A stretch of DNA of 64,000 nucleotides from Hippasteria phrygiana (Eukaryota; Echinodermata; Asteroidea; Valvatida; Goniasteridae): assembly GCA_037893225.1 (NCBI GenBank), contig JAZGUH010000279.1, positions 62,001 to 126,000 on the forward strand, written 5' to 3'. The position numbers were made by a program, and so were the translations under genes. Of the stretch, positions 1 through 12,200 are shown one piece after another; positions within the stretch are counted from its first letter, which is position 1; each line of letters starts with the position of its first letter. Under the pieces are notes generated by a model, which saw only the letters and a list, made by a program, of their open reading frames with translations, had not been told where the DNA came from and did no database searches.

Positions 1-94
1 CGGTAATATGTACACAGATGTTGGCCGGAAAGAAAATAAACATTGCGAGGTTTGAATTTTCTCCACAAGTTTTAACTCTAAGAAGCCGCCGATA

Positions 95-125
95 ATTGCA
101 ACATGTAGCGCCAGATCTAAGCTAT
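95..125 (+). other. Near-invariant 31-bp core of the monomer (first instance)
   Basis: This block starts ATTGCAACATG, contains TAGCGCC and AGATCT, and ends AAGCTAT. It is the least variable stretch of the monomer. Scanning all copies by eye I found only four substitutions in it: 14,946 (C to G), 18,204 (C to G), 35,367 (T to C) and 35,851 (A to T). The flanking sites 94 and 126 are, by contrast, highly polymorphic. Local conservation inside a homogenised satellite can mark a protein-binding site, but may also be chance or efficient conversion. It matches neither the CENP-B box consensus nor any other motif I know. Confidence 0.6.
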
Positions 126-160
126 ACATACATGTCAACATTACTGAATTTGGTTGATGT

Positions 161-176
161 TTCATGCAATTATGAA
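161..176. repeat. Short dyad (TTCAT, 6 nt, ATGAA), first instance
   Basis: TTCAT at 161-165 and ATGAA at 172-176 are reverse complements separated by GCAATT. Most monomers keep this 5-bp inverted repeat. It is broken where the right arm reads TTGAA (the CAATTTTGAATG variant, for example near 870 and 5,970) or ATAAA (near 62,582, 63,048 and 63,278). Short dyads have been discussed as a feature of centromeric DNA that lacks CENP-B boxes; at this length it could be chance. Confidence 0.35.
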
Positions 177-3100
177 TGAGTAAAGCAAGTCCATACCCCA
201 GGGAATTTGACAGGCATGGAGCAATAAATAGACGGTAATATGTACACAGATGTTGGCCGGAAAGAAAATAAACATTGCGAGGTTCGAATTTTCTCTACAA
301 GTTTTAACTCTGGGAAGCCGCCGATGATTGCAACATGTAGCGCCAGATCTAAGCTATACATACATGTCAAAATTACTGGATTTGGTTGATATTTCATGCA
401 ATTATGAATGAGTAAAGCAAGTCCATACCCCAGGGAATTTGACATGCATGGAGCAATAAATAGACGGTAATATGTACACAGAAGTTGGCCGGAAAGAAAA
501 TAAACATTGCGAGGTTTGAATTTTCTCCACAAGTGTTAACTCTAAGAAGCCGCCGATGATTGCAACATGTAGCGCCAGATCTAAGCTATCCATACATGTC
601 AAAATTACTGAATTTGGTTGATATTTCATGCAATTATGAATGAGTAAAGCAAGTCCATACCCCAGGGAATTTGACATGCATGGAGCAATAAATAGACGGT
701 AACATGCACACAGATGTTGGCCGGAAAGAAAATAAACATTGCGAGGTTTGAATTTTCTCCACAAGTTTTAACCCTAAGAAGCCGCCGATAATTGCAACAT
801 GTAGCGCCAGATCTAAGCTATACATACAAGTCAAAATTACTGGATTTGGTTGATATTTCATGCAATTTTGAATGAGTAAAGCAAGTCTATACCCCAGGGA
901 ATTTGACATGCATGGAGCAATAAATAGACGGTAACATGCACACATATGTTGGCCGGAAAGAAAATAAACATTGCGAGGTTTGAATTTTCTCCACAAGTTT
1001 TAACTCTGAGAAGCCGCCGATGATTGCAACATGTAGCGCCAGATCTAAGCTATACATACATGTCAAAATTACTGGATTTGGTTGATATTTCATGCAATTA
1101 TGAATGAGTAAAGCAAGTCCATACCCCAGGGAATTTGACAGGCATGGAGCAATAAATAGACGGTAATATGTACACAGATGTTGGCCGGAAAGAAAATAAA
1201 CATTGCGAGGTTCGAATTTTCTCTACAAGTTTTAACTCTGGGAAGCCGCCGATGATTGCAACATGTAGCGCCAGATCTAAGCTATACATACATGTCAAAA
1301 TTACTGGATTTGGTTGATATTTCATGCAATTATGAATGAGTAAAGCAAGTCCATACCCCAGGGAATTTGACATGCATGGAGCAATAAATAGACGGTAATA
1401 TGTACACAGATGTTGGCCGGAAAGAAAATAAACATTGCGAGGTTTGAATTTTCTCCACAAGTGTTAACTCTAAGAAGCCGCCGATGATTGCAACATGTAG
1501 CGCCAGATCTAAGCTATACATACATGTCAAAATTACTGAATTTGGTTGATATTTCATGCAATTATGAATGAGTAAAGCAAGTCCATACCCCATGGAATTT
1601 GACATGCATGGAACAATAAATAGACGGTAATATGTACACAGATGTTGGCCGGAAAGGAAATAAACATTGCGAGGTTTGAATTTTCTCCACAAGTGTTAAT
1701 TCTAAGAAGCCGCCGATAATTGCAACATGTAGCGCCAGATCTAAGCTATCCATACATGTCAAAATTACTGTATTTGGTTGATATTTCATGCAATTATGAA
1801 TGAGTAAAGCAAGTCCATACCCCAGGGAATTTGACATGCATGGAGGAATAAATAGACGGTAACATGCACACAGATGTTGGCCGGAAAGAAAATAAACATT
1901 GCGAGGTTTGAATTTTCTCCACAAGTTTTAACCATAAGAAGCCGCCGATAATTGCAACATGTAGCGCCAGATCTAAGCTATACATACATGTCAAAATTAC
2001 TGTATTTGGTTGATATTTCATGCAATTATGAATGAGTAAAGCAAGTCCATACCCCAGGGAATTTGACAGGCATGGAGCAATAAATAGACGGTAATATGTA
2101 CACAGATGTTGGCCGGAAAGAAAATAAACATTGCGAGTTTCGAATTTTCTCCACAAGTTTTAACTCTGGGAAGCCGCCGATGATTGCAACATGTAGCGCC
2201 AGATCTAAGCTATACATACATGTCAACATTACTGAATTTGGTTGATATTTCATGCAATTATGAATGAGTAAAGCAAGTCCATACCCCAGGGAATTTGACA
2301 GGCATGGAGCAATAAATAGACGGTAATATGTACACAGATGTTGGCCGGAAAGAAAATAAACATTGCGAGGTTCGAATTTTCTCTACAAGTTTTAACTCTG
2401 GGAAGCCGCCGATGATTGCAACATGTAGCGCCAGATCTAAGCTATACATACATGTCAAAATTACTGGATTTGGTTGATATTTCATGCAATTATGAATGAG
2501 TAAAGCAAGTCCATACCCCAGGGAATTTGACATGCATGGAGCAATAAATAGACGGTAATATGTACACAGATGTTGGCCGGAAAGAAAATAAACATTGCGA
2601 GGTTTGAATTTTCTCCACAAGTGTTAACTCTAAGAAGCCGCCGATAATTGCAACATGTAGCGCCAGATCTAAGCTATCCATACATGTCAAAATTACTGTA
2701 TTTGGTTGATATTTCATGCAATTATGAATGAGTAAAGCAAGTCCATACCCCAGGGAATTTGACATGCACGGAGCAATAAATAGACGGTAACATGCACACA
2801 GATGTTGGCCGGAAAGAAAATAAACATTGCGAGGTTTGAATTTTCTCCACAAGTTTTAACTCTAAGAAGCCGCCGATAATTGCAACATGTAGCGCCAGAT
2901 CTAAGCTATACATACATGTCAACATTACTGGATTTGGTTGATATTTCATGCAATTATGAATGAGTAAAGCAAGTCCATACCCCAGGGAATTTGACATGCA
3001 TGGAGCAATAAATAGACGGTAATATGTACACAGATGTTGGCCGGAAAGAAAATAAACATTGCGAGGTTTGAATTTTCTCCACAAGTGTTAACTATAAGAA

Positions 3101-3712
3101 GCCGCCGATGATTGCAACATGTAGCGCCAGATCTAAGCTATACATACATGTCAAAATGACTGAATTTGGTTGATATTTCATGCAATTATGAATGAGTAAA
3201 GCAAGTCCATACCCCAGGGAATTTGACAGGCATGGAGCAATAAATAGACGGTAATATGTACACAGATGTTGGCCGGAAAGAAAATAAACATTGCGAGGTT
3301 CGAATTTTCTCTACAAGTTTTAACTCTGGGAAGCCGCCGATGATTGCAACATGTAGCGCCAGATCTAAGCTATACATACATGTCAAAATTACTGGATTTG
3401 GTTGATATTTCATGCAATTATGAATGAGTAAAGCAAGTCCATACCCCAGGGAATTTGACATGCATGGAGCAATAAATAGACGGTAATATGTACACAGATG
3501 TTGGCCGGAAAGAAAATAAACATTGCGAGGTTTGAATTTTCTCCACAAGTGTTAACTCTAAGAAGCCGCCGATGATTGCAACATGTAGCGCCAGATCTAA
3601 GCTATCCATACATGTCAAAATTACTGAATTTGGTTGATATTTCATGCAATTATGAATGAGTAAAGCAAGTCCATACCCCAGGGAATTTGACATGCATGGA
3701 GCAATAAATAGA

Positions 3713-3943
3713 CGGTAACATGCACAAGATGTTGGCCGGAAAGAAAATAAACATTGCGAGGTTTGAATTTTCTCCACAAGTTTTAACCCTAAGAAGCCGC
3801 CGATAATTGCAACATGTAGCGCCAGATCTAAGCTATACATACATGTCAAAATTACTGGATTTGGTTGATATTTCATGCAATTATGAATGAGTAAAGCAAG
3901 TCCATACCCCAGGGAATTTGACAGGCATGGAGCAATAAATAGA
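3713..3943 (+). repeat. 231-bp monomer with a single-base deletion
   Basis: The monomer reads ATGCACAAGATG where others read ATGCACACAGATG, losing one C near 3,726. All later monomers shift phase by one. It is the only deletion I found in about 276 monomers and no other copy shares it, so it was not amplified within this window. Confidence 0.93.
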
Positions 3944-4894
3944 CGGTAATATGTACACAGATGTTGGCCGGAAAGAAAATAAACATTGCGAGGTTCGAAT
4001 TTTCTCTACAAGTTTTAACTCTGGGAAGCCGCCGATGATTGCAACATGTAGCGCCAGATCTAAGCTATACATACATGTCAAAATTACTGTATTTGGTTGA
4101 TATTTCATGCAATTATGAATGAGTAAAGCAAGTCCATACCCCAGGGAATTTGACATGCATGGAGCAATAAATAGACGGTAATATGTACACAGATGTTGGC
4201 CGGAAAGAAAATAAACATTGCGAGGTTTGAATTTTCTCTACAAGTTTGAACTCTAAGAAGCCGCCGATAATTGCAACATGTAGCGCCAGATCTAAGCTAT
4301 CCATACATGTCAAAATTACTGAATTTGGTTGATATTTCATGCAATTATGAATGAGTAAAGCAAGTCCATACCCCAGGGAATTTGACATGCATGGAGCAAT
4401 AAATAGACGGTAACATGTACACAGATGTTGGCCGGAAAGAAAATAAACATTGCGAGGTTTGAATTTTCTCTACAAGTTTTAACTCTGGGAAGCCGCCGAT
4501 GATTGCAACATGTAGCGCCAGATCTAAGCTATACATACAAGTCAAAATTACTGCATTTGGTTGATATTTCATGCAATTATGAATGAGTAAAGCAAGTCCA
4601 TACCCCAGGGAATTTGACAGGCATGGAGCAATAAATAGACGGTAACATGTACACAGATGTTGGCCGGAAAGAAAATAAACATTGCGAGGTTTGAATTTTC
4701 TCTACAAGTTTTAACTCTGGGAAGCCGCCGATGATTGCAACATGTAGCGCCAGATCTAAGCTATACATACAAGTCAAAATTACTGCATTTGGTTGATATT
4801 TCATGCAATTATGAATGAGTAAAGCAAGTCCATACCCCAGGGAATTTGACAGGCATGGAGCAATAAATAAAAGGTAATATGCACACAGATGGTG

Positions 4895-7257
4895 GCCGGA
4901 AAGAAAATAAACATTGCGAGGTTTGAATTTTCTCCACAAGTGTTAACTCTAAGAAGCCGCCGATAATTGCAACATGTAGCGCCAGATCTAAGCTATCCAT
5001 ACATGTCAAAATAACTGTATTTGGTTGATATTTCATGCAATTATGAATGAGTAAAGCAAGTCCATACCCCAGGGAATTTGACACGCATGGAGCAATAAAT
5101 AGACGGTAATATGTACACAGATGTTGGCCGGAAAGAAAATAAACATTGCGAGGTTTGAATTTTCTCCACAAGTTTTAACTCTAAGAAGCCGCCGATAATT
5201 GCAACATGTAGCGCCAGATCTAAGCTATACATACATGTCAACATTACTGAATTTGGTTGATGTTTCATGCAATTATGAATGAGTAAAGCAAGTCCATACC
5301 CCAGGGAATTTGACAGGCATGGAGCAATAAATAGACGGTAATATGTACACAGATGTTGGCCGGAAAGAAAATAAACATTGCGAGGTTCGAATTTTCTCTA
5401 CAAGTTTTAACTCTAGGAAGCCGCCGATGATTGCAACATGTAGCGCCAGATCTAAGCTATACATACATGTCAAAATTACTGGATTTGGTTGATATTTCAT
5501 GCAATTATGAATGAGTAAAGCAAGTCCATACCCCAGGGAATTTGACATGCATGGAGCAATAAATAGACGGTAACATGTACACAGATGTTGGCCGGAAAGA
5601 AAATAAACATTGCGAGGTTTGAATTTTCTCCACAAGTGTTAACTCTAAGAAGCCGCCGATGATTGCAACATGTAGCGCCAGATCTAAGCTATCCATACAT
5701 GTCAAAATTACTGAATTTGGTTGATATTTCATGCAATTATGAATGAGTAAAGCAAGTCCATACCCCAGGGAATTTGACATGCATGGAGCAATAAATAGAC
5801 GGTAACATGCACACAGATGTTGGCCGGAAAGAAAATAAACATTGCGAGGTTTGAATTTTCTCCACAAGTTTTAACCCTAAGAAGCCGCCGATAATTGCAA
5901 CATGTAGCGCCAGATCTAAGCTATACATACAAGTCAAAATTACTGGATTTGGTTGATATTTCATGCAATTTTGAATGAGTAAAGCAAGTCTATACCCCAG
6001 GGAATTTGACATGCATGGAGCAATAAATAGACGGTAACATGCACACATATGTTGGCCGGAAAGAAAATAAACATTGCGAGGTTTGAATTTTCTCCACAAG
6101 TGTTAACTCTAAGAAGCCGCCGATAATTGCAACATGTAGCGCCAGATCTAAGCTATCCATACATGTCAAAATAACTGTATTTGGTTGATATTTCATGCAA
6201 TTATGAATGAGTAAAGCAAGTCCATACCCCAGGGAATTTGACACGCATGGAGCAATAAATAGACGGTAATATGTACACAGATGTTGGCCGGAAAGAAAAT
6301 AAACATTGCGAGGTTTGAATTTTCTCCACAAGTTTTAACTCTAAGAAGCCGCCGATAATTGCAACATGTAGCGCCAGATCTAAGCTATACATACATGTCA
6401 ACATTACTGAATTTGGTTGATGTTTCATGCAATTATGAATGAGTAAAGCAAGTCCATACCCCAGGGAATTTGACAGGCATGGAGCAATAAATAGACGGTA
6501 ATATGTACACAGATGTTGGCCGGAAAGAAAATAAACATTGCGAGGTTCGAATTTTCTCTACAAGTTTTAACTCTGGGAAGCCGCCGATGATTGCAACATG
6601 TAGCGCCAGATCTAAGCTATACATACATGTCAAAATTACTGGATTTGGTTGATATTTCATGCAATTATGAATGAGTAAAGCAAGTCCATACCCCAGGGAA
6701 TTTGACATGCATGGAGCAATAAATAGACGGTAATATGTACACAGAAGTTGGCCGGAAAGAAAATAAACATTGCGAGGTTTGAATTTTCTCCACAAGTGTT
6801 AACTCTAAGAAGCCGCCGATGATTGCAACATGTAGCGCCAGATCTAAGCTATCCATACATGTCAAAATTACTGAATTTGGTTGATATTTCATGCAATTAT
6901 GAATGAGTAAAGCAAGTCCATACCCCAGGGAATTTGACATGCATGGAGCAATAAATAGACGGTAACATGCACACAGATGTTGGCCGGAAAGAAAATAAAC
7001 ATTGCGAGGTTTGAATTTTCTCCACAAGTTTTAACCCTAAGAAGCCGCCGATAATTGCAACATGTAGCGCCAGATCTAAGCTATACATACAAGTCAAAAT
7101 TACTGGATTTGGTTGATATTTCATGCAATTTTGAATGAGTAAAGCAAGTCTATACCCCAGGGAATTTGACATGCATGGAGCAATAAATAGACGGTAACAT
7201 GCACACATATGTTGGCCGGAAAGAAAATAAACATTGCGAGGTTTGAATTTTCTCCAC
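4895..7257 (+). repeat. 5-monomer tandem duplication
   Basis: 4,895-6,097 matches 6,055-7,257 at an offset of 1,160 bp (five monomers). Both copies contain the rare run CAAAATAACTGTATTT followed one monomer later by GTCAACAT with TTGATGTTT, then the CAATTTTGAATG / GTCTATACC monomer. The copies differ at a few sites, such as CTCTAGG against CTCTGGG near 5,413/6,573 and AACATGTAC against AATATGTAC near 5,574/6,734. Confidence 0.82.
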
Positions 7258-9254
7258 AAGTTTTAACTCTGAGAAGCCGCCGATGATTGCAACATGTAGC
7301 GCCAGATCTAAGCTATACATACATGTCAAAATTACTGGATTTGGTTGATATTTCATGCAATTATGAATGAGTAAAGCAAGTCCATACCCCAGGGAATTTG
7401 ACAGGCATGGAGCAATAAATAGACGGTAATATGTACACAGATGTTGGCCGGAAAGAAAATAAACATTGCGAGGTTCGAATTTTCTCTACAAGTTTTAACT
7501 CTGGGAAGCCGCCGATGATTGCAACATGTAGCGCCAGATCTAAGCTATACATACATGTCAAAATTACTGGATTTGGTTGATATTTCATGCAATTATGAAT
7601 GAGTAAAGCAAGTCCATACCCCAGGGAATTTGACATGCATGGAGCAATAAATAGACGGTAATATGTACACAGATGTTGGCCGGAAAGAAAATAAACATTG
7701 CGAGGTTTGAATTTTCTCCACAAGTGTTAACTATAAGAAGCCGCCGATGATTGCAACATGTAGCGCCAGATCTAAGCTATACATACATGTCAAAATTACT
7801 GAATTTGGTTGATATTTCATGCAATTATGAATGAGTAAAGCAAGTCCATACCCCATGGAATTTGACATGCATGGAACAATAAATAGACGGTAATATGTAC
7901 ACAGATGTTGGCCGGAAAGGAAATAAACATTGCGAGGTTTGAATTTTCTCCACAAGTGTTAATTCTAAGAAGCCGCCGATAATTGCAACATGTAGCGCCA
8001 GATCTAAGCTATCCATACATGTCAAAATTACTGTATTTGGTTGATATTTCATGCAATTATGAATGAGTAAAGCAAGTCCATACCCCAGGGAATTTGACAT
8101 GCATGGAGGAATAAATAGACGGTAACATGCACACAGATGTTGGCCGGAAAGAAAATAAACATTGCGAGGTTTGAATTTTCTCCACAAGTTTTAACCATAA
8201 GAAGCCGCCGATAATTGCAACATGTAGCGCCAGATCTAAGCTATACATACATGTCAAAATTACTGTATTTGGTTGATATTTCATGCAATTATGAATGAGT
8301 AAAGCAAGTCCATACCCCAGGGAATTTGACAGGCATGGAGCAATAAATAGACGGTAATATGTACACAGATGTTGGCCGGAAAGAAAATAAACATTGCGAG
8401 TTTCGAATTTTCTCCACAAGTTTTAACTCTGGGAAGCCGCCGATGATTGCAACATGTAGCGCCAGATCTAAGCTATACATACATGTCAACATTACTGAAT
8501 TTGGTTGATATTTCATGCAATTATGAATGAGTAAAGCAAGTCCATACCCCAGGGAATTTGACAGGCATGGAGCAATAAATAGACGGTAATATGTACACAG
8601 ATGTTGGCCGGAAAGAAAATAAACATTGCGAGGTTCGAATTTTCTCTACAAGTTTTAACTCTGGGAAGCCGCCGATGATTGCAACATGTAGCGCCAGATC
8701 TAAGCTATACATACATGTCAAAATTACTGGATTTGGTTGATATTTCATGCAATTATGAATGAGTAAAGCAAGTCCATACCCCAGGGAATTTGACATGCAT
8801 GGAGCAATAAATAGACGGTAATATGTACACAGATGTTGGCCGGAAAGAAAATAAACATTGCGAGGTTTGAATTTTCTCCACAAGTGTTAACTCTAAGAAG
8901 CCGCCGATAATTGCAACATGTAGCGCCAGATCTAAGCTATCCATACATGTCAAAATTACTGTATTTGGTTGATATTTCATGCAATTATGAATGAGTAAAG
9001 CAAGTCCATACCCCAGGGAATTTGACATGCACGGAGCAATAAATAGACGGTAACATGCACACAGATGTTGGCCGGAAAGAAAATAAACATTGCGAGGTTT
9101 GAATTTTCTCCACAAGTTTTAACTCTAAGAAGCCGCCGATAATTGCAACATGTAGCGCCAGATCTAAGCTATACATACATGTCAAAATTACTGGATTTGG
9201 TTGATATTTCATGCAATTATGAATGAGTAAAGCAAGTCCATACCCCAGGGAATT
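6264..9254 (+). repeat. 27-monomer block, copy 2
   Basis: Counterpart of 1-2,990 (see the private base at 6,746). Much of it was copied again at 13,731-16,516 (33-monomer offset), and its right part belongs to the 14-monomer tandem duplication that starts near 7,990. One stretch therefore sits in three duplication layers. Confidence 0.88.
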
Positions 9255-12200
9255 TGACGTGCGTGGAGCAATAAATAGACGGTAATATGTACACAGATGT
9301 TGGCCGGAAAGAAAATAAACATTGCGAGGTTTGAATTTTCTCTACAAGTTTGAACTCTAAGAAGCCGCCGATGATTGCAACATGTAGCGCCAGATCTAAG
9401 CTATACATACATGTCAAAATTACTGCATTTGGTTGATATTTCATGCAATTATGAATGAGTAAAGCAAGTCCATACCCCAGGGAATTTGACAGGCATGGAG
9501 CAATAAATAAAAGGTAATATGCACACAGATGGTGGCCGGAAAGAAAATAAACATTGCGAGGTTTGAATTTTCTCCACAAGTGTTAACTCTAAGAAGCCGC
9601 CGATGATTGCAACATGTAGCGCCAGATCTAAGCTATCCATACATGTCAAAATTACTGAATTTGGTTGATATTTCATGCAATTATGAATGAGTAAAGCAAG
9701 TCCATACCCCAGGGAAGTTGACATGCATGGAGCAATAAATAGACGGTAATATGTACACAGATGTTGGCCGGAAAGAAAATAAACATTGCGAGGTTTGAAT
9801 TTTCTCTACAAGTTTGAACTCTAAGAAGCCGCCGATAATTGCAACATGTAGCGCCAGATCTAAGCTATCCATACATGTCAAAATTACTGAATTTGGTTGA
9901 TATTTCATGCAATTATGAATGAGTAAAGCAAGTCCATACCCCAGGGAATTTGACATGCATGGAGCAATAAATAGACGGTAACATGTACACAGATGTTGGC
10001 CGGAAAGAAAATAAACATTGCGAGGTTTGAATTTTCTCTACAAGTTTTAACTCTGGGAAGCCGCCGATGATTGCAACATGTAGCGCCAGATCTAAGCTAT
10101 ACATACAAGTCAAAATTACTGCATTTGGTTGATATTTCATGCAATTATGAATGAGTAAAGCAAGTCCATACCCCAGGGAATTTGACAGGCATGGAGCAAT
10201 AAATAGACGGTAACATGTACACAGATGTTGGCCGGAAAGAAAATAAACATTGCGAGGTTTGAATTTTCTCTACAAGTTTTAACTCTGGGAAGCCGCCGAT
10301 GATTGCAACATGTAGCGCCAGATCTAAGCTATACATACAAGTCAAAATTACTGCATTTGGTTGATATTTCATGCAATTATGAATGAGTAAAGCAAGTCCA
10401 TACCCCAGGGAATTTGACAGGCATGGAGCAATAAATAAAAGGTAATATGCACACAGATGGTGGCCGGAAAGAAAATAAACATTGCGAGGTTTGAATTTTC
10501 TCCACAAGTGTTAACTCTAAGAAGCCGCCGATAATTGCAACATGTAGCGCCAGATCTAAGCTATCCATACATGTCAAAATAACTGTATTTGGTTGATATT
10601 TCATGCAATTATGAATGAGTAAAGCAAGTCCATACCCCAGGGAATTTGACACGCATGGAGCAATAAATAGACGGTAATATGTACACAGATGTTGGCCGGA
10701 AAGAAAATAAACATTGCGAGGTTTGAATTTTCTCCACAAGTTTTAACTCTAAGAAGCCGCCGATAATTGCAACATGTAGCGCCAGATCTAAGCTATACAT
10801 ACATGTCAACATTACTGAATTTGGTTGATGTTTCATGCAATTATGAATGAGTAAAGCAAGTCCATACCCCAGGGAATTTGACAGGCATGGAGCAATAAAT
10901 AGACGGTAATATGTACACAGATGTTGGCCGGAAAGAAAATAAACATTGCGAGGTTCGAATTTTCTCTACAAGTTTTAACTCTGGGAAGCCGCCGATGATT
11001 GCAACATGTAGCGCCAGATCTAAGCTATACATACATGTCAAAATTACTGGATTTGGTTGATATTTCATGCAATTATGAATGAGTAAAGCAAGTCCATACC
11101 CCAGGGAATTTGACATGCATGGAGCAATAAATAGACGGTAATATGTACACAGATGTTGGCCGGAAAGAAAATAAACATTGCGAGGTTTGAATTTTCTCCA
11201 CAAGTGTTAACTCTAAGAAGCCGCCGATGATTGCAACATGTAGCGCCAGATCTAAGCTATCCATACATGTCAAAATTACTGTATTTGGTTGATATTTCAT
11301 GCAATTATGAATGAGTAAAGCAAGTCCATACCCCAGGGAATTTGACATGCATGGAGGAATAAATAGACGGTAACATGCACACAGATGTTGGCCGGAAAGA
11401 AAATAAACATTGCGAGGTTTGAATTTTCTCCACAAGTTTTAACCATAAGAAGCCGCCGATAATTGCAACATGTAGCGCCAGATCTAAGCTATACATACAT
11501 GTCAAAATTACTGTATTTGGTTGATATTTCATGCAATTATGAATGAGTAAAGCAAGTCCATACCCCAGGGAATTTGACAGGCATGGAGCAATAAATAGAC
11601 GGTAATATGTACACAGATGTTGGCCGGAAAGAAAATAAACATTGCGAGTTTCGAATTTTCTCCACAAGTTTTAACTCTGGGAAGCCGCCGATGATTGCAA
11701 CATGTAGCGCCAGATCTAAGCTATACATACATGTCAACATTACTGAATTTGGTTGATATTTCATGCAATTATGAATGAGTAAAGCAAGTCCATACCCCAG
11801 GGAATTTGACAGGCATGGAGCAATAAATAGACGGTAATATGTACACAGATGTTGGCCGGAAAGAAAATAAACATTGCGAGGTTCGAATTTTCTCTACAAG
11901 TTTTAACTCTGGGAAGCCGCCGATGATTGCAACATGTAGCGCCAGATCTAAGCTATACATACATGTCAAAATTACTGGATTTGGTTGATATTTCATGCAA
12001 TTATGAATGAGTAAAGCAAGTCCATACCCCAGGGAATTTGACATGCATGGAGCAATAAATAGACGGTAATATGTACACAGATGTTGGCCGGAAAGAAAAT
12101 AAACATTGCGAGGTTTGAATTTTCTCCACAAGTGTTAACTCTAAGAAGCCGCCGATAATTGCAACATGTAGCGCCAGATCTAAGCTATCCATACATGTCA

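Larger units (their letters stand above)
1..232 (+). repeat. Reference satellite monomer (monomer 1)
   Basis: The start at CGGTAATATG is an arbitrary phase, chosen because the window begins there. Monomer 1 has 89 G or C bases of 232 (38%). Main polymorphic sites, in monomer coordinates: 53 (T/C), 64 (C/T), 80-81 (AA, GG or GA), 94 (A/G), 126 (A/C), 133 (T/A), 139 (C/A), 147 (all four bases), 159 (G/A), 213 (G/T/C) and the CGG or AGG at the monomer junction. The well-conserved parts are about 21-49 and 95-125. Each monomer carries one BglII site (AGATCT, 113-118) and one CCGG (HpaII/MspI) near 24-27, so BglII should give a 232-bp ladder. Monomer 2 (233-464) differs at nine sites, about 96% identity. 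I see no clear internal subrepeat, so 232 bp looks like the basic unit. Confidence 0.97.
1..2990 (+). repeat. 27-monomer block, copy 1
   Basis: About 12.9 monomers whose variant order recurs at 6,264-9,254. The offset is 6,263 bp, that is 27 monomers minus the base deleted near 3,726. A rare private base (GAAGTTGG instead of GATGTTGG) is present in both copies at 483 and 6,746, exactly 6,263 apart. The copies differ at a few sites, for example CTCTAAG against CTATAAG near 1,470/7,733 and GTCAACAT against GTCAAAAT near 2,923/9,186. Similarity ends near 2,995, where copy 1 has GACATGCATGG and copy 2 has GACGTGCGTGG. The left end lies beyond the window. Confidence 0.88.

Noticed and set aside
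281..300. CENP-B box
   Set aside because: GGTTCGAATTTT shares TTCG with the CENP-B box but lacks the downstream A and CGGG at the required spacing on either strand.
170..532. Recurrent minus-strand open frames of about 75-120 codons, once per monomer across the window
   Set aside because: They are the same satellite sequence read repeatedly. The longest forms begin at TTG rather than ATG, each overlaps its neighbour, 232 is not a multiple of three so no frame continues, and substitutions change the reading without sparing codon positions. The predicted peptides show no recognisable domain.
771..779. Telomere-like TAACCCTAAG
   Set aside because: Only one AACCCTAA per monomer, in one subfamily, one base away from the usual AACTCTAAG. 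There is no tandem telomere repeat.
3418..3876. Longer 152-codon minus-strand frame
   Set aside because: It arises only because the single-base deletion near 3,726 joins two satellite frames. It is not a gene fusion.
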